DNA of 64,000 nucleotides from Tillus elongatus (GCA_964006375.1 OZ023262.1:90589654-90653653); one strand, 5' to 3'. Shown: positions 35,781-47,836, counted from the first letter of the stretch. The notes: generated by a model not told the origin, from the letters alone. A program made the numbers and translations.

Positions 35781-36319
35781 TAAATTTGTAGTTTTCCAGA
35801 AAACAGCAAAAACTCCCCTAGCAAAGTAAAAATATGTAATTGTGGGTTATTTTTGAACATTTATGTATTATAACTGATTTCAATTTTGTATGAAAGTGGA
35901 TTGTGCACTACTGCCTTTCTTTTTTTTATATGGAAGAAAAAATGCGAGATACGAGATTTTTGGTTGCAATCGATACTATTATTATATTGAGTTACGTGAT
36001 TATGTTACTAAATATTAGTATTTAAAAACACAATTTACTTAAGATTTATTCTGGTTAATACAACACAAATAATACATAATACGTATTGAAATGGGAGATT
36101 ATATCAATCCTAAAAAATAGTACAAAAAACAAAATAAATGGAATATTATTTTAACTAACAGGTTCTTGTTGATCTCTGAGTATTATGATAAAGTAACTTA
36201 CATGAATAAAAAAGTTCAAACCAGGCAAATAAAACTCTTAAAAAACAGGGTTTAGACTTAAGTTTTCTCTCTAAACTCTAACTTTGGTATAGTTCATTGG
36301 AAATTAGAGATGATGCTGT

Positions 36320-39064
36320 TCAATGGCGCAACGAATCATAAAAACCGTGATAGTCTTCATGGATAACTGACTTGAGAGACTGTAAGTGGTTAAACTTGTC
36401 ACCCTTTAAAGGTAGGGGGGAGTCATAAAGTTTTTTTATCTCTCCAGTTGAAGTGGATGCACGAGAGGGTAAAGGCTGCCAGTCTTCATCGAAAGTCAAT
36501 TTGTAATGGGCTGGAAGTTCTTTGGAATACTTTAAAGCTCTTAGATCGGTCACGCATGGGTCTGAAACTTTTTTGCCAGGACGAATCGAAGAATAGTACT
36601 TAATATTCGAATGATCTTTGAAAAATGTATGATTTATATACTTTACTTTGTAGGGACCTTTTTGTGAATCCTTTCGGGCATCAGTAATTATTTGAACAAA
36701 ATTTGAAGGTGAATAAATGCATTTATTCTTTTTCATTCGTTCAATAGTAGAATGTACAATGTCACACTCCATTTGCGAGTGTCCTTTAACAAGGTACTTT
36801 TGAATAATAATAGTGTCGTTTAAGATTGCATAGTACTGTAACGCATTAGCCAAAGTAACATTACGATTTTGTGCGGAACAACCGTCACTATAAAAAATTT
36901 TGGTTTTGGACTTTTCAGTCTCATCCAATTCTTCGGACATAAAATCTGTTAAACAAGAAGCAAAGCAGTTACTATCCATCCCTCCTTCGCCCTCATGCCA
37001 AACGTAGCATACAACTTTGTCATTGCCCAAATTGTAAATAGTAAAATTATGTACTGCTAATTTTTGCTTAAAATACACCATTCCTGCAGGTACATGGGGA
37101 ACAAGTTGGACTGCCTGCACATCTACAGTGAAGACACATACTTCTCCAGCCAAAGCTCTTTCTTTGTCAACATTTTTCTCTCTTCGTGCCCGATCTTTCT
37201 GATTAATATGCTGTGTGTATGTTTCCAAAGTTACATTTCCTAATTTTTGTGAGAAACATAGATCACATTGATCTTTTCGAGGATGAAAAATGTCTATATT
37301 GAGATTTTTCATTTCCGAAAGGAATACATCATACCCTGTGGCATCTTCTGGAACAACTTCATTTTTATAAAATTTGTACACTTCACTATATGACTGAAAA
37401 ATTGATTCCAGATACAGCTTGTTAGTTGAAGATCGACAGTAGTGAGAAGGCATTTTAGGAAGACGCTGGAAAAATTCCTTAATTTTAAGTCTTTTTTCGG
37501 AATTAATTGTTCTAGATTTATTTGGAAATTTTGTAGTGTTTTGCACTATACCAGAATCTGAGCTATTTTTTACCCAGTTAAGTACGCTCCACTCTCCTAC
37601 ATTCAAAGTAGCCAGAAACATTTTTTTACAGACGGGTACAAGAGAATTCTCTACTTTCAAGTGGTAAGACAAACTTACACCACGTCGAGATTTTGTTTTG
37701 GTAGTTTTCTCTTTAGTTGCACTTTTGTTGACTAAAGTAGCTACAAAGATCTTCCTTTGCCTCCAGTCCATATGAGCCCAAAACTCTTCAAATATGCGTT
37801 TTCTCTGTTCTTCAGTAATTCTAGAGCACTGCCTTTTTTCTTTAGATTTCAAGCACCTCGATGAATTACATCTTGGCCCCATTTCTCTTGGACTTTTCTT
37901 CAGATTAACGACTGTCCCATTTTTTTCAATCTTTTTTGTATCATATTCCGTTCCTTTCATTCTCATTAATTTAGAAACATTTCTTTTCCATAAGGAAGTT
38001 TCTGAATGGCCCTTTTTCTTTCGTATAACTTCTGCTAGCGATTTATCCGCATCAACGACAATCGTTGGTTGTTGCGAACGTTGACGTTTCTTGCTTTTTC
38101 TTCTTTCTTGAATTTCATTCTCTGAGTCTGATGAGATGTCTGTGGGGTGGCAACTGGAACCAGAATCTTCAAATGGGTCTGGGATGCATGTGTCCGGGAT
38201 ACTAATATCATCTTCGTCATTTTTTGTTTTGCTTCTTTCTGGTGTAGACTTTCCAAAAGTAGAGCTGCTAGGTATTGTAGACACTGTTGGAATGCTCACA
38301 TTATCTAATGCAGAGTAAGATGAGCTATGGCATTCGTTGTTCATCGGAACGTCATTTCTTGTGTTGTGATTGTGAACATGAGTTGCATATTCTAATTCTG
38401 CTTGGCGAAGAGCCATTTCCAGTATTTTATAAGAACGTGTTGTCTAGAAAAAAAAAACCCGACTCAGTACTTCATGTACTCATAATTCAGAATAATCTCA
38501 CAAAATATAGGACATAGGTAGATTAAATTATTCAACCTACACTACTTGCAGTGTTTAATTTTTCATTAATATGATATTATTCTTAAGTTCAGTAGATACG
38601 AAAATTAATTCCTAGAACGCAGAACGATCGAATCTCCTTACATAAAAATATCTGAATTTATTTCCATATAGGTATCACTGTATTTCTTTATTTTAGAACA
38701 GTATACAGATATTTAATTTTTATTTATAATAATATATAAAGTGAGAAAATTAAAAAAATCTCGGCAAAAACCTCGTATCTTTAATCAAAACAATAGCAGA
38801 CCAACTATACGAAAACCTCGTAACTCATAGCTTAAGAAAATAGGTCTTACAACACATTTTACTACGTCAAACAGGCATATTATGATTTATTATTGCTATT
38901 CTCATACTTAGTAAGTAACCAGAGATTGAGTGAAACCTTACATTTCAATTCATAACCTCACTTTTTAAAGGAAAGCCGGATAGTAAATTTAAAGAAATAC
39001 CTACATTTATTTAATAATGATTATCATGTAAATCTTAGGTAGACTAATATAATGTACTTACCAT
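36320..39064 (-). CDS. Transposase of the DUF7869-like insect family, two exons, intact
   Basis: Exon 2 is 38443-36320 (stop TGA/TAA side at 36320). A first exon ending in ATG at 39064-39062, directly followed by the donor GTAAGT, joins a strong acceptor TTTTTTTTCTAG (AG 38445-38444). Joining is in frame and adds MTTRSYKILE before the internal ATG at 38416, for about 708 residues (numbering below from 38416). Seen: a Ser/Asp-rich N terminus with a basic patch RRKSKKRQR (105-113), Cys183/188/197, HPRKDQCDLC with Cys384/387, and an RNase H-like block FTVDVQAVQL (Asp432), FYSDGCSAQN (Asp511), KGHSQMECDIVHSTIER (Glu550 or Glu559), then YYSSIRPGKKVSDPCVTDLR. This spacing suits a DDE nuclease. Similar proteins are common, mostly unannotated, in insect genomes; I believe Pfam calls the core DUF7869. 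No disabling change seen. Confidence 0.8.
38444..39061 (-). other. Intron of the DUF7869-like transposase gene (predicted)
   Basis: 618 bp from donor GTAAGT at 39061 to a polypyrimidine tract plus AG at 38444. It contains two of the subterminal CTCGTATCT/CTCGTAACTC motifs (38772, 38815), so regulatory or transposase-binding sites lie inside the intron. Confidence 0.6.
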
Positions 39065-39310
39065 TGTGGATATTCACACCATAAAACACGAAGGATAACC
39101 ATGAAAATAAAAACAAATTAATACCAACAACAGGTTGATTCCCGCCGAGCAGCAAGATACGAGGTTATAGAACAAAAATTGAGATACGAGTTTTTGAAAT
39201 GAATGCAGCGCATGCTCTCTGCTGCGGCTATAAACACACGAGGTTTTGCGACAGATGCGCCATAATATATATGTAATGTTGAAGCTCGTAACTCGAAATC
39301 GTGAAAAATC

Positions 39311-39340
39311 GAGATACGAGGTTTTGACTTCTGAGCGACG
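39311..39340 (-). repeat. Right terminal inverted repeat (30 bp)
   Basis: Exact match to the left end. The inner GAGATACGAG is preceded by further copies at 39181 and 39155. Confidence 0.97.
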
Positions 39341-39344
39341 ATAT

Positions 39345-39585
39345 ATACAGATCTGAATTCAAATAATTGAAACACCACAATCATTAAACATTTATTCAAC
39401 AAACAAATACAGTAATAAGATCTACAGGGTCATACATAAACATTGTGTGTAGACTGTCAATATAAATGTTTCTATTTACATTTTTAAATACAACAAATAA
39501 AAGTAATATCATCCTAAATTGTACCAATTTAAACTATAAAATCAAAAAAAATACATTTATACAGGGTGATTATTTATTGGAGATA
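39345..39585. other. No gene recognised
   Basis: AT-rich right flank of the transposon. Confidence 0.5.
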
Positions 39586-39895
<310 letters not shown>

Positions 39896-40396
39896 AAAAT
39901 TTAGACAAAGAACCAGAAAGAAATACGGATTATGTAAAGAGTGTTCCGCAAACCCTTAAGTTTCAGCTTAAACTATCATTGCCCTTCATTTTAATAAAAT
40001 ATTTCCAGAAAATTCATTTCAAATAGAAACTTTCTCTGTTACTTTGGAAGTAGTTTTAGTTAAATTTATGGTTTAACGGTCTTTAATTTTTAGCTAATTT
40101 TCATAGAAAAAATTCGTTAACGAGGAGACTGCGGCTTTTGAATTCTAGAAAGATTTCTTTACATATATACGGTTCGACGCATTTCTACGGTAAAGCTCAA
40201 TATAATTGTTATTATGCAAGATACGAGAAAAAATTATATACGTTACCTATGGGGTGTTTTGAGCTGCATCTTATAAAATTATTTTAACAACCACAGGATG
40301 GCCCATAAGTCGTTGGTGATACCTACATTTTTTTTGAACATTCCTTATTGCATTTTTGCATTTTTATCGAAATATGATGCATGTTTGTAAATAAAA
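39896..40396 (+). repeat. R-family body sequence, no gene
   Basis: Parallels 3170-3700 almost throughout (AGACTGCGGCTTTTGAATTC, AGGATGGCCCATAAGTCGTT), so the 3.2-3.96 kb and 39.9-40.7 kb regions are copies of one composite. Confidence 0.65.
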
Positions 40397-40691
40397 TCGA
40401 GACGCAGTAAGTGCGTTTTAGTAGTGAATTTTCATTACACGCTTCAAAATTCAATAACGCAATTTGCTATTAACCTAAGGCTCGTCAGCTAGGCAACGAG
40501 TTTTCTCGGAAATGTTTTAAGTTTATTTTCGGAAAATGTTTGTACATTTTCAAACAAGTTATGTTGGTAAAATAGCCCACTATATAGGTTATACCGGTGA
40601 CCAAATTGATTCCTGCTTGCATTAAAGACAGATATTTTCCATTAAAAGCATTTTAAGAAAATTCACTTCCATAACGCACTTGCTAGGTCCA
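40397..40691. mobile_element. R-family MITE
   Basis: Inverted hairpin ends GACGCAGTAAGTGCGTTTTA and TAACGCACTTGCTAGGTCC; 295 bp; internal 'tcggctaggcaacgag' and 'ataggttataccggtgac' shared with 3700-3961. Confidence 0.75.
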
Positions 40692-40711
40692 TACTTTTTT
40701 TGGCAGTTCTG

Positions 40712-40736
40712 CAGCTCTGCAGCACTTATGCACCAA
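40712..40736. mobile_element. hAT-type terminal fragment
   Basis: GCACTTATGCACCAACCGCCACTG resembles the right end of the hAT at 58755-60092. As at 313-357 it follows an R-family hairpin end, so the same composite junction was copied. Confidence 0.5.
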
Positions 40737-41640
40737 CCGCCACTGGATAATATCAATATAACACGAAATTAATCAAACAATATAAATTAGCTGGTGGTAG
40801 GGCTGACAAAATTAATCAATATAAATCTTGTAGGTGTTGTAACTTAATGTATTATTGTATTTCATCGGTGGCATTAAATCATGTTCGATTTCAATATCCA
40901 TTTCTCTGTTTACAGTGTCGAAAAAATTATTTCGGATATTATCCACAGTAAATAAATCACATTACGTTGTCGTTGAACCGGCATTCCCTTCCTTCATATC
41001 AGATTCACTCTAAATCTGAAACAAGAATAAAAACGCAGGTGTAGAATAAATAACCTCAATAAAAATACACAGCTGTAAGTGTGATTTATGCCGTTCTCAT
41101 CATCCTTTATGTATCCTCACCATCGCCAGTCTCTGATACCAATAAATCTGCTGGATTAAGAACCCATTGTCCGTATTTTATTTATTATAACCATTAACAC
41201 TAGTAATAATGCATTTGTTATCCTTCAGAGGATCATATTTTACTGGTGTGTCAGCGGTAGCACATGTGTGCTCAGTCAGGCTCGCATTCTCCACAGAACA
41301 GAAGCCAGTCTTTAGGATTAATGGTGTGCGGTGTACCTTTTCGAGCAACTGAATATCTCCAACATAAATCAGTAACAAACACTGTGTTCTATCATTTGTT
41401 GTGTGAATGTCATTCATTTTACGCCCATATAATGCCAACTCCGCTATTATTAATACGTGAAAACAAGTTATACACTCACGATTTATATGAAATCATTAAT
41501 TATCGTTTTCTGCTTGTCGTTCTCCGGTTTCTAGCTACTTCTTTTTATACCAGGCACGTTCATTAATTTTATACTTCACAAAACACGTCTTGACAGACGA
41601 CATCTTGCCGTATCTATCAACAAACTAGTTCTCGTTTTGT
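40737..41640. other. No gene recognised; unique-looking
   Basis: Moderately AT-rich and unmatched in the window. The 100-codon ORF at 41264 lacks recognisable domains. Confidence 0.4.
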
Positions 41641-41750
41641 AAATTTTCTTTTAAAAAAATACACCATTGAAGAGATCCCGACTTTTGAATTTTGAAAAAA
41701 ATTCTTCAAATGAGCGCTAATTAGGCGCCGACATACCCTGGGTCAGTCTC
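41641..41750 (+). repeat. R-family 5' module
   Basis: GAAGAGATCCCGACTTTTGA, CTTCAAATGAGCGC and a decayed AGGCGCCGACATACCCTGG core, directly followed by the LINE fragment. Confidence 0.55.
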
Positions 41751-41754
41751 AACA

Positions 41755-43885
41755 TCTCATGATCACAACCGGGGGTAGTCTGAAAGTAGTGGCCTGTTCG
41801 GCCTATTTCCCCGCAGACAGAGATGCAGAACAACCACCTCCAGCAGAGGTGCGGAAATTGATCACCTACTGCAAGAGGAATAACTATCACCTTGTAATGG
41901 GTCCCATCATTTGGTTTGGGGGAGCACGGACACTAGAAGGCGAGGTGAGTCACTATTTGAATACATATTAGGGGATGAGCTGGTTGTTAACAACATAGGC
42001 TCGGAACCCACCTTTCTAACGGCCAATCATAGAGAGGTTTTAGATCTCACGATCAGCTCAAGGCTGTTTAGCTCAAAAATCTTCAAATGTTTGGACCATG
42101 CCCATATTATATTTGAAATTGAAACAGGCCCTAGACCTGTGGTGGAGTATTGCGACCCGAGGAGGATGGATTGGGAAGGGTACAAGCAATCCATCGCTGC
42201 CCGATTTGTGTCCGCAATCCTCACAGTGAGGGATCGTGAAGAGATTGAGATTGTGGCTGAACAGGTAAGGGATGCTGTGGTTTCAGCATACCACGAAAAC
42301 TGTCCACTAAAGTCAAAAAACGATAGTCGAGGATCTTCTTGATGGAACAATAACCTCGAAAAACTACGAAGAGAAGTGAGACGGCTTTTCAATCGTGCTG
42401 AGACAACAGGCAACAGGGAACAATATAAATCCGCTCTGACACATTACAACAAAGGGATAAGGAACGCTAAGAGGGAATCGTGGAGGAGGTTTTGCGGGGA
42501 CATCTGTAATTTGCCTAGCAGCGCCAGAATCCACAGAATTCACTCACGCGAGCGTGTCCAGGAACTGGGATGGATAAAACGACCAGATGGCTCCCTTACT
42601 GAATCACGGAAAGAAACGTTAGAGCTCTTAGCACACACACACTTTCCTGATTGTCTGATCCTGAGCAACGAAGATGTCCTGCCAGCCGACGGTCGATTTA
42701 AACGCCTTCAAATGGAGGACTGGCGAGTTGCTCGGAGAATAGTTACAACCTCGGCAGTGGAGTGTGCTGTGAAACATGTCCAGCCATTCAAGGCGCCAGC
42801 GGAGGATGTGGTGGTACCGGTCCTACTACAAAATGGACTGGAGATTCTCCTACCTTTCCTAATCAGGTTGTGTAAAGCCAGTCTGGCTTGGAACTATATT
42901 CCATCCATCTGGACGGTGATTAGGGGGGTTTGCATTCCCAAATTGGGACGTAATGACCTCCTACCCACATCACTGAGCTCTCTCAGTATTACATCTTAGT
43001 CAACAACACCCTTAATAGTCACCAGTATGCCTACCAAACTGGAAAATCTACTGAGTTAGCACTCAATAACCTAGTCGAGAAAATCACACACTCCCTGGAT
43101 AACAGGGAGGTGGCTGTGGCTGCATTTCTCGACATTGAAGGAGCATTTAATAATGCATTACCTATCTCCCTCCACGAAGCCACTATCGCTAGAGGGGTGG
43201 AACCTACCATTTGTGGCTGGATCGGAAGCATGCTCCACAATCGGACCGTTATTACCTCGTTGCAGGGGGAGGTGGTCAGCTTCAGGGCTGCGTGGGGGTG
43301 CCCTCGGGGGGAGTTATATCCCCCTGCTCTGGTCCCTCTTTGTGGATGATTTGCTGGCTATCCTGGGGCTATGTGAGGTTGAGGTCCAGGCGTATGTTGA
43401 TGATCTAGTCATAATGGTTAGGCGCAAATCTGAGAAGGAACTAGCAAGTACTCTTCAGGAGGCACTAAATGTAGTGAATTATTGCTGTCGGAGGGAACAG
43501 ATGTCTGTGAACCTATTCTTATGGGGGAAACGATTCCATTTACGGAACAAGCAGAATCTTTGCGGGTTACCCTAGATAAGAAGCTCAACTGGGAGGTACA
43601 GTTAGAGAATGTAATCCGCAGGGCTAAACTGTCCCTGTGGATATGCCGTAGAATCTGTGGAAATAACTGGGGAACAAACCCCCAACAGATGTACTGGCTC
43701 TATGTAGTGGTTCTCAGACCAATTGTAACATATGAAGCCATAGTTTAGTGGCCCAAGGCACTTCGTGATATCACGAGGGCCAAAATGGCTCATCTACAGT
43801 AACAAGCTTGTCTGATGATAACGGGAGCGATAAGCACCGCACCGTCAGCCGCTCTGGAGGTTCTCCTTAATATTCCACCTCTTCA
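41755..43885 (+). pseudogene. R1/jockey-group LINE ORF2 (endonuclease plus RT), frameshifted and truncated
   Basis: In order, in shifting frames: endonuclease VACSAYFPADRDAEQPPPAE, VWGSTDTRRRGESLFEYILG, SEPTFLTANHREVLDLTISS (41759-42340); linker to RT (42376-42999: VQPFKAPAEDVVVPVLLQNG, YIPSIWTVIRGVCIPKLGRN); RT palm AVAAFLDIEGAFNNALPISL, then GCPRGGVISP, LWSLFVDDLL and the catalytic AYVDDLVIM (43110-43475); thumb RAKLSLWICRRICGNNWGTN (43482-43748). The WGSTD--RGE endonuclease and FLDIEGAFN RT motifs are typical of arthropod I/jockey/R1-group non-LTR retrotransposons; the clade is unresolved. At least five frameshifts or stops are present, and both the 5' end and the RNase H/3' end are missing. 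Confidence 0.8.
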
Positions 43886-44165
<280 letters not shown>

Positions 44166-44310
44166 AAAGGCAAACAAACTTAAACACCTACGCAAAGGAT
44201 GTCAGTTTTCAACTCAATAGGAGTCAATTTTCAGTTATCAGAAAAGCACGCTGTTGGCGTACTTCTAAAAGAAAAGTTTTGACAGTGATGAAATATAAAC
44301 AAAAAAGTCA

Positions 44311-44619
44311 GGACGCACCAAATGCGTTATGGTAGTGAATTTTCATAAAACGTTTTAATTTGAAAATATGTGTTTTTTTTTAAGAAAGCATTAATCAAAT
44401 TTGGGGACCAGTATTACCTATATAGTATAAACAATGTACCATATTTCACCAAAATAACTTTACTGTTTGAAAGTGTAAAAATTTTTCGAAAATAAACTTT
44501 AAATGGTCTTGAAAAAACTAGTTTCCCGACCAACGAACCTTAAAGGTTAATAGCAAATTGAGCTATTCAAATTTGAAGCATCTTATAAAATTTTGCTACC
44601 ATAACGCACTTGTTGCGTC
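44311..44619. mobile_element. R-family MITE
   Basis: 309 bp; ends AGGACGCACCAAATGCGTTA and CATAACGCACTTGTTGCGTC in inverse orientation. Confidence 0.75.
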
Positions 44620-45059
44620 CCGAATTTCTTTTCTTACAAACATGCATTATAATTTTGTGGTCGAAAATCAATACATTAAAGATCAGCTCAGAACTGGTAC
44701 AGACCGAGGAACTTCGACTATCATTGTTTAATCTATTTGAATTGAGCCGATTAACCTAAAAATTCGCTACAATAACGGACTTGCTGCATCCCGACGTTTT
44801 ATTTTTTCTTTCGTTAATGTTATGTATTACGTAAAGCAAAGCCTAGCTTAACATGCTAAAATTCCCCAATACCGCAAAGCATTTGCATTTGATTAAACTG
44901 AGATCCTTATTTAGAGGCTCACTTCTAAAAAATAGTGGTTCTGCGAAATAGGTATTTGTATATATTAAAAGTTCTGTATTATGGCAAAAAGTTACTGAAA
45001 TTTACCTAAAAGAAGAAAAATATAGTAAAATAATTATTTAAACAAAAAGTTAAATTGTT
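44620..45059. other. No gene recognised; solitary R-family end
   Basis: 44757-44795 holds a diverged hairpin end (CGGACTTGCTGCATCCCGAC). The rest is AT-rich. Confidence 0.5.
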
Positions 45060-45152
45060 TTCAGCCGGTCACCCATCCAATTACTGACCGCGACCGTAGT
45101 TGCTGAACTTCAGTGATCGAGCCGATGTAGTCAACGCGGTATTGCTTTGCCT
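45060..45152 (-). ncRNA. 5S rRNA-derived sequence (SINE3-type head or pseudogene)
   Basis: On minus: GGCAAAGCAATACCGCGTTG, ACTACATCGGCTC, GATCACTGAAGTTCAGCAAC, CGGTCGCGGTCAGTAATTGG, ATGGGTGACCGGCTG. This follows eukaryotic 5S rRNA from near its 5' end through box A/internal element and box C (GGATGGGTGACC) and then departs before the 3' stem. About 90 of 120 nt are present. AT-rich sequence follows, so a 5S-derived (SINE3-like) retroposon or a truncated pseudogene are both possible. Not a functional 5S gene. Confidence 0.75.
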
Positions 45153-45853
45153 GTTTGACAGTATTTATTTTAAAGATCTTAATGAACCGCTGCATTTACT
45201 AAAAACTACTGCCAAATCATCAGATAATGGGTCCATTTGAAAAGAATTTTGTGCAAATATTTTAGTAAAACGAAGGACAATGATGGTTGAAGCTGTAACT
45301 TGAGGGTTTGTAAAACACATTTATTATGAAACTTGCTTTACATAGACCGTATTTGTTTCAGGTTCCCCGTCTAAAAATTGCAAATTTTGACGTTTCAAAT
45401 CGCGACTCTGACAATTAGAAAAAAACTATACAATATTCAAAGTAATTTTTGTGTTATTTCTTGACCTTCTTGCGTTAAGGTTACCCAATCTTTGTCTGTG
45501 TTATACAATATACATATACATACACACAAAATATTCTGGTTTTGTGCATTTCTCTGGCCATCAGTGCCACCTAAAATATTTATTAAACGTCTATAAATTA
45601 TTATTTTTTCGACCTACAGATCTGAATTTTGGCATGTAATGTACGTTTAATAGCCTAAAGCTAAGTGCCAAATTTGGTTGTTATAGCTTAGTTATTTTCG
45701 GAGATACAAACATTTTCCGAAAGAAAACCCTATATTTTCTGGGAAAAACTGGTCCGATTTTCCTGGATAACGAACCTATCTAATCCACTTGCAAAAGGAA
45801 GACACCTACCAAATTTCATCAAAATCGGGTTATTATTTTTTGAGTTATCGGTA

Positions 45854-45943
<90 letters not shown>
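45153..45943 (+). repeat. R-family body with (TA)n
   Basis: Body phrases 'aatgatggttgaagctgtaa', 'tttcaaatcgcgactctgac', 'aaaactggtccgattttcct', then TTGAGTTATCGGTACGATA and (TA)n 45856-45943. Mariner copy D sits in the TA tract. Confidence 0.65.
45856..45943. repeat. (TA)n microsatellite, left flank of mariner copy D
   Basis: Continuous with the R-family copy; probably the target of copy D. Confidence 0.99.
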
Positions 45944-45949
<6 letters not shown>

Positions 45950-47831
45950 TCGCATTGAGAACGAAACAGACCGATTTGCGTCCATATTTATTATTATTGC
46001 ATAATATTTAGGGGGACATATTTTGACATAAAACTCAACTTTGTCACATCAACCCCTTAAGGGTGGTGATAACACTTATATTTGAAATAGGGAACATGGG
46101 TCGAATGTTACAACATTTGAAAGCTCTTTGTTTTCTGAATTCAGCACACTAATTTTCTTGGAAGTTTTATCAACTCGTTTAAAAATTATTCACAGTTGAA
46201 GATGCAAAATCGCATTTCACTAATTCCGATAATAAATGTGCTGATAGTCAATGTTTTGTTGGTTTGTGAACAAAAAATTTACTACCAGAACATTTCTTAT
46301 CGGAATGAGAGAAATGCGGTTTATTATTTCAGTTTATCGGTCGGTTTGATACTTGATAGTACTACTGAAAATTAATTTCACAATGGTGTATTCTGTAGAA
46401 GAAAGTAGAGTTGAAATTAATACTCTTTTTTTTTCAAAAACGATGACTGTGCCAACCGTACCGCAAATTTGTTTAATGAACGACATCCGAACAGACATGT
46501 TAACAGAAAATACATTTTGGAGTTAGTTGCAAAGTTTCGACAAAGTGGTTCAGTAGCCAACAAAAAACGGGATCCTAAACGTGAATTTCCGGTTAGAAAT
46601 GAGACTACTGAGATTGAAGTTTTAGGACAAATTGCTGCAGACACAACTTTGAGCACGAGAAAATTGGCCACTGCTTTAAACATCAAAAGAAGAACTATTC
46701 AGCGAATATTAAAGCATCATTGATTTCACCCGTATAAAATTTATCTTGTACAACAACAGAATGAACATGCTTTTGATCGGCGGCTGGAGTTTTGTGAAGT
46801 TATGACTGCACCAATAGCTGATAGCTGGAACTTTCTGTTCAATATGTGTTTTTCAGACGAGTGTACGTTTTATTAAACTCTACAGGCAATCGTCATAATT
46901 GCCGTTATTCGGCAGATAATAATCCAAGAAATTTTCACGAAGTCCACACTCCACAGAAATTGAATGTCTGGACTGGGATTTCTGGAGACCGTTTAATCGG
47001 ATAAATTTTTCTTGATGGCAATTTAAGTGGCGAAACGTATTTGGAGTTACTAGAAGATATCGTTTACCCTCTACTAATTGACATTGTTGAAAATGATGAT
47101 CACTATCAAGAAAATCAATTTGTGTTTCAACAGTATGGAGCTCCTACACATTTTTCACTACGTGTCAGGGAGTTTTTGAACAGAGAGTTTCCAGAGCAAT
47201 GTATTGGGCGTAGAGTGGCCCCCTAGATCACCCGATTTAACTCCTTTAGACTTCTTTCTATGGGACCATTTAAAGAGTAGAGTTTACGCAACAGAACCGG
47301 AGTCTCTGGAAGAATTACGACGACGCATTGTTGAAGAATGCCGTCTAATAATTCCACAAATGCTCCAGAATGTCAGAGCTCGTTTTGAACAAAATTTGTA
47401 CTTTTGTATGGAAGCTGGTGGTCAACAATTTGAACACTTACTTAACTGAATAAACATTTTTGAACGTTTGGTTTGGTTTTTAGTTTTTTTTTAACGAAAA
47501 ATTGACTAATTAATGTATTTCTTATCACAATTAATGAAATACGTTCTTGCAACTCCAACTGTGAATAATTTTTAAACGAGTTGATAAAACTTCCAAAAAA
47601 AATTAGTGTGCTTACTTCAGGAAAGAAAGAGCTTTCAAATGTTGTAACACTCGACCCATGTTCCCTATTTAAAATATAATTGTTGTGATCACCACCCTTA
47701 AGGGGTGGATGTGACAAAGTTGAGTTTTATGTCAAAACATGTCCCCCTCAATATTAAAATTGACGTGTTTCAGCGTTTCTTTAAAAAAAATTGTCTGGAC
47801 GCAAATCGGACTGTTTCGTTTTCAATGCGCC

Positions 47832-47836
<5 letters not shown>
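45944..47836 (+). mobile_element. Mariner-like element M1, copy D (both ends complete)
   Basis: About 1.89 kb. Left end TAGGGTATCGCATTGAGAAC, right end (reversed) TAGGGTGGCGCATTGAAAAC, both followed by GAAACAG(A/T)CCGATTTGCG. The terminal inverted repeats are far longer than usual: homology runs inward for some 250 bp (CATCAACCCCTTAAGGGTGG, CATGGGTCGAATGTTACAAC). Both flanks are (TA)n, consistent with TA target duplication. Confidence 0.9.
46383..47449 (+). pseudogene. M1 transposase, copy D (frameshifted)
   Basis: ATG at 46383 (MVYSVEES). A frameshift in the poly-T at about 46430 precedes the HTH FNERHPNRHVNRKYILELVA. The frame then runs to TGA at 46722 (KHHK to KHH-stop) and breaks again near 46870. 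The DGA block has become QYGAPTHFS, losing the second catalytic Asp, and the WPPRSPDLTPLDFFLWDHLK block is in a shifted frame (deletion before 47213). The C terminus is ARFEQNLYFCMEAGGQQFEH. Inactive, though the termini are intact and could be mobilised in trans. Confidence 0.85.

Larger units (their letters stand above)
35747..39344 (-). mobile_element. Complete 3.59-kb DNA transposon with its target duplication
   Basis: The element proper is 35751-39340. The two ends are perfect 30-bp inverted repeats starting CGTCGCTCAGAAGTCAAAAC. ATAT lies outside both ends (35747-35750, 39341-39344), giving a 4-bp target-site duplication; because ATAT is palindromic, the exact boundary could shift. The terminal decamer GAGATACGAG or close variants recur inside at 35946, 38772, 38815, 39155, 39181, 39237 and 39287, mostly within 600 bp of the right end, as expected for transposase binding sites. 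It carries one gene (minus). TSD length would fit superfamilies with 4-bp duplications such as Sola, but I cannot assign one. The perfect ends and open frame indicate recent activity. Confidence 0.85.

Noticed and set aside
37794..38318. Plus-strand ORFs of 60-96 codons
   Set aside because: Antisense to the DUF7869-like transposase.
41264..41566. 100-codon plus ORF with a Cys/His-rich middle
   Set aside because: No known motif, no splice context, and an overlapping minus ORF is equally long; treated as chance.
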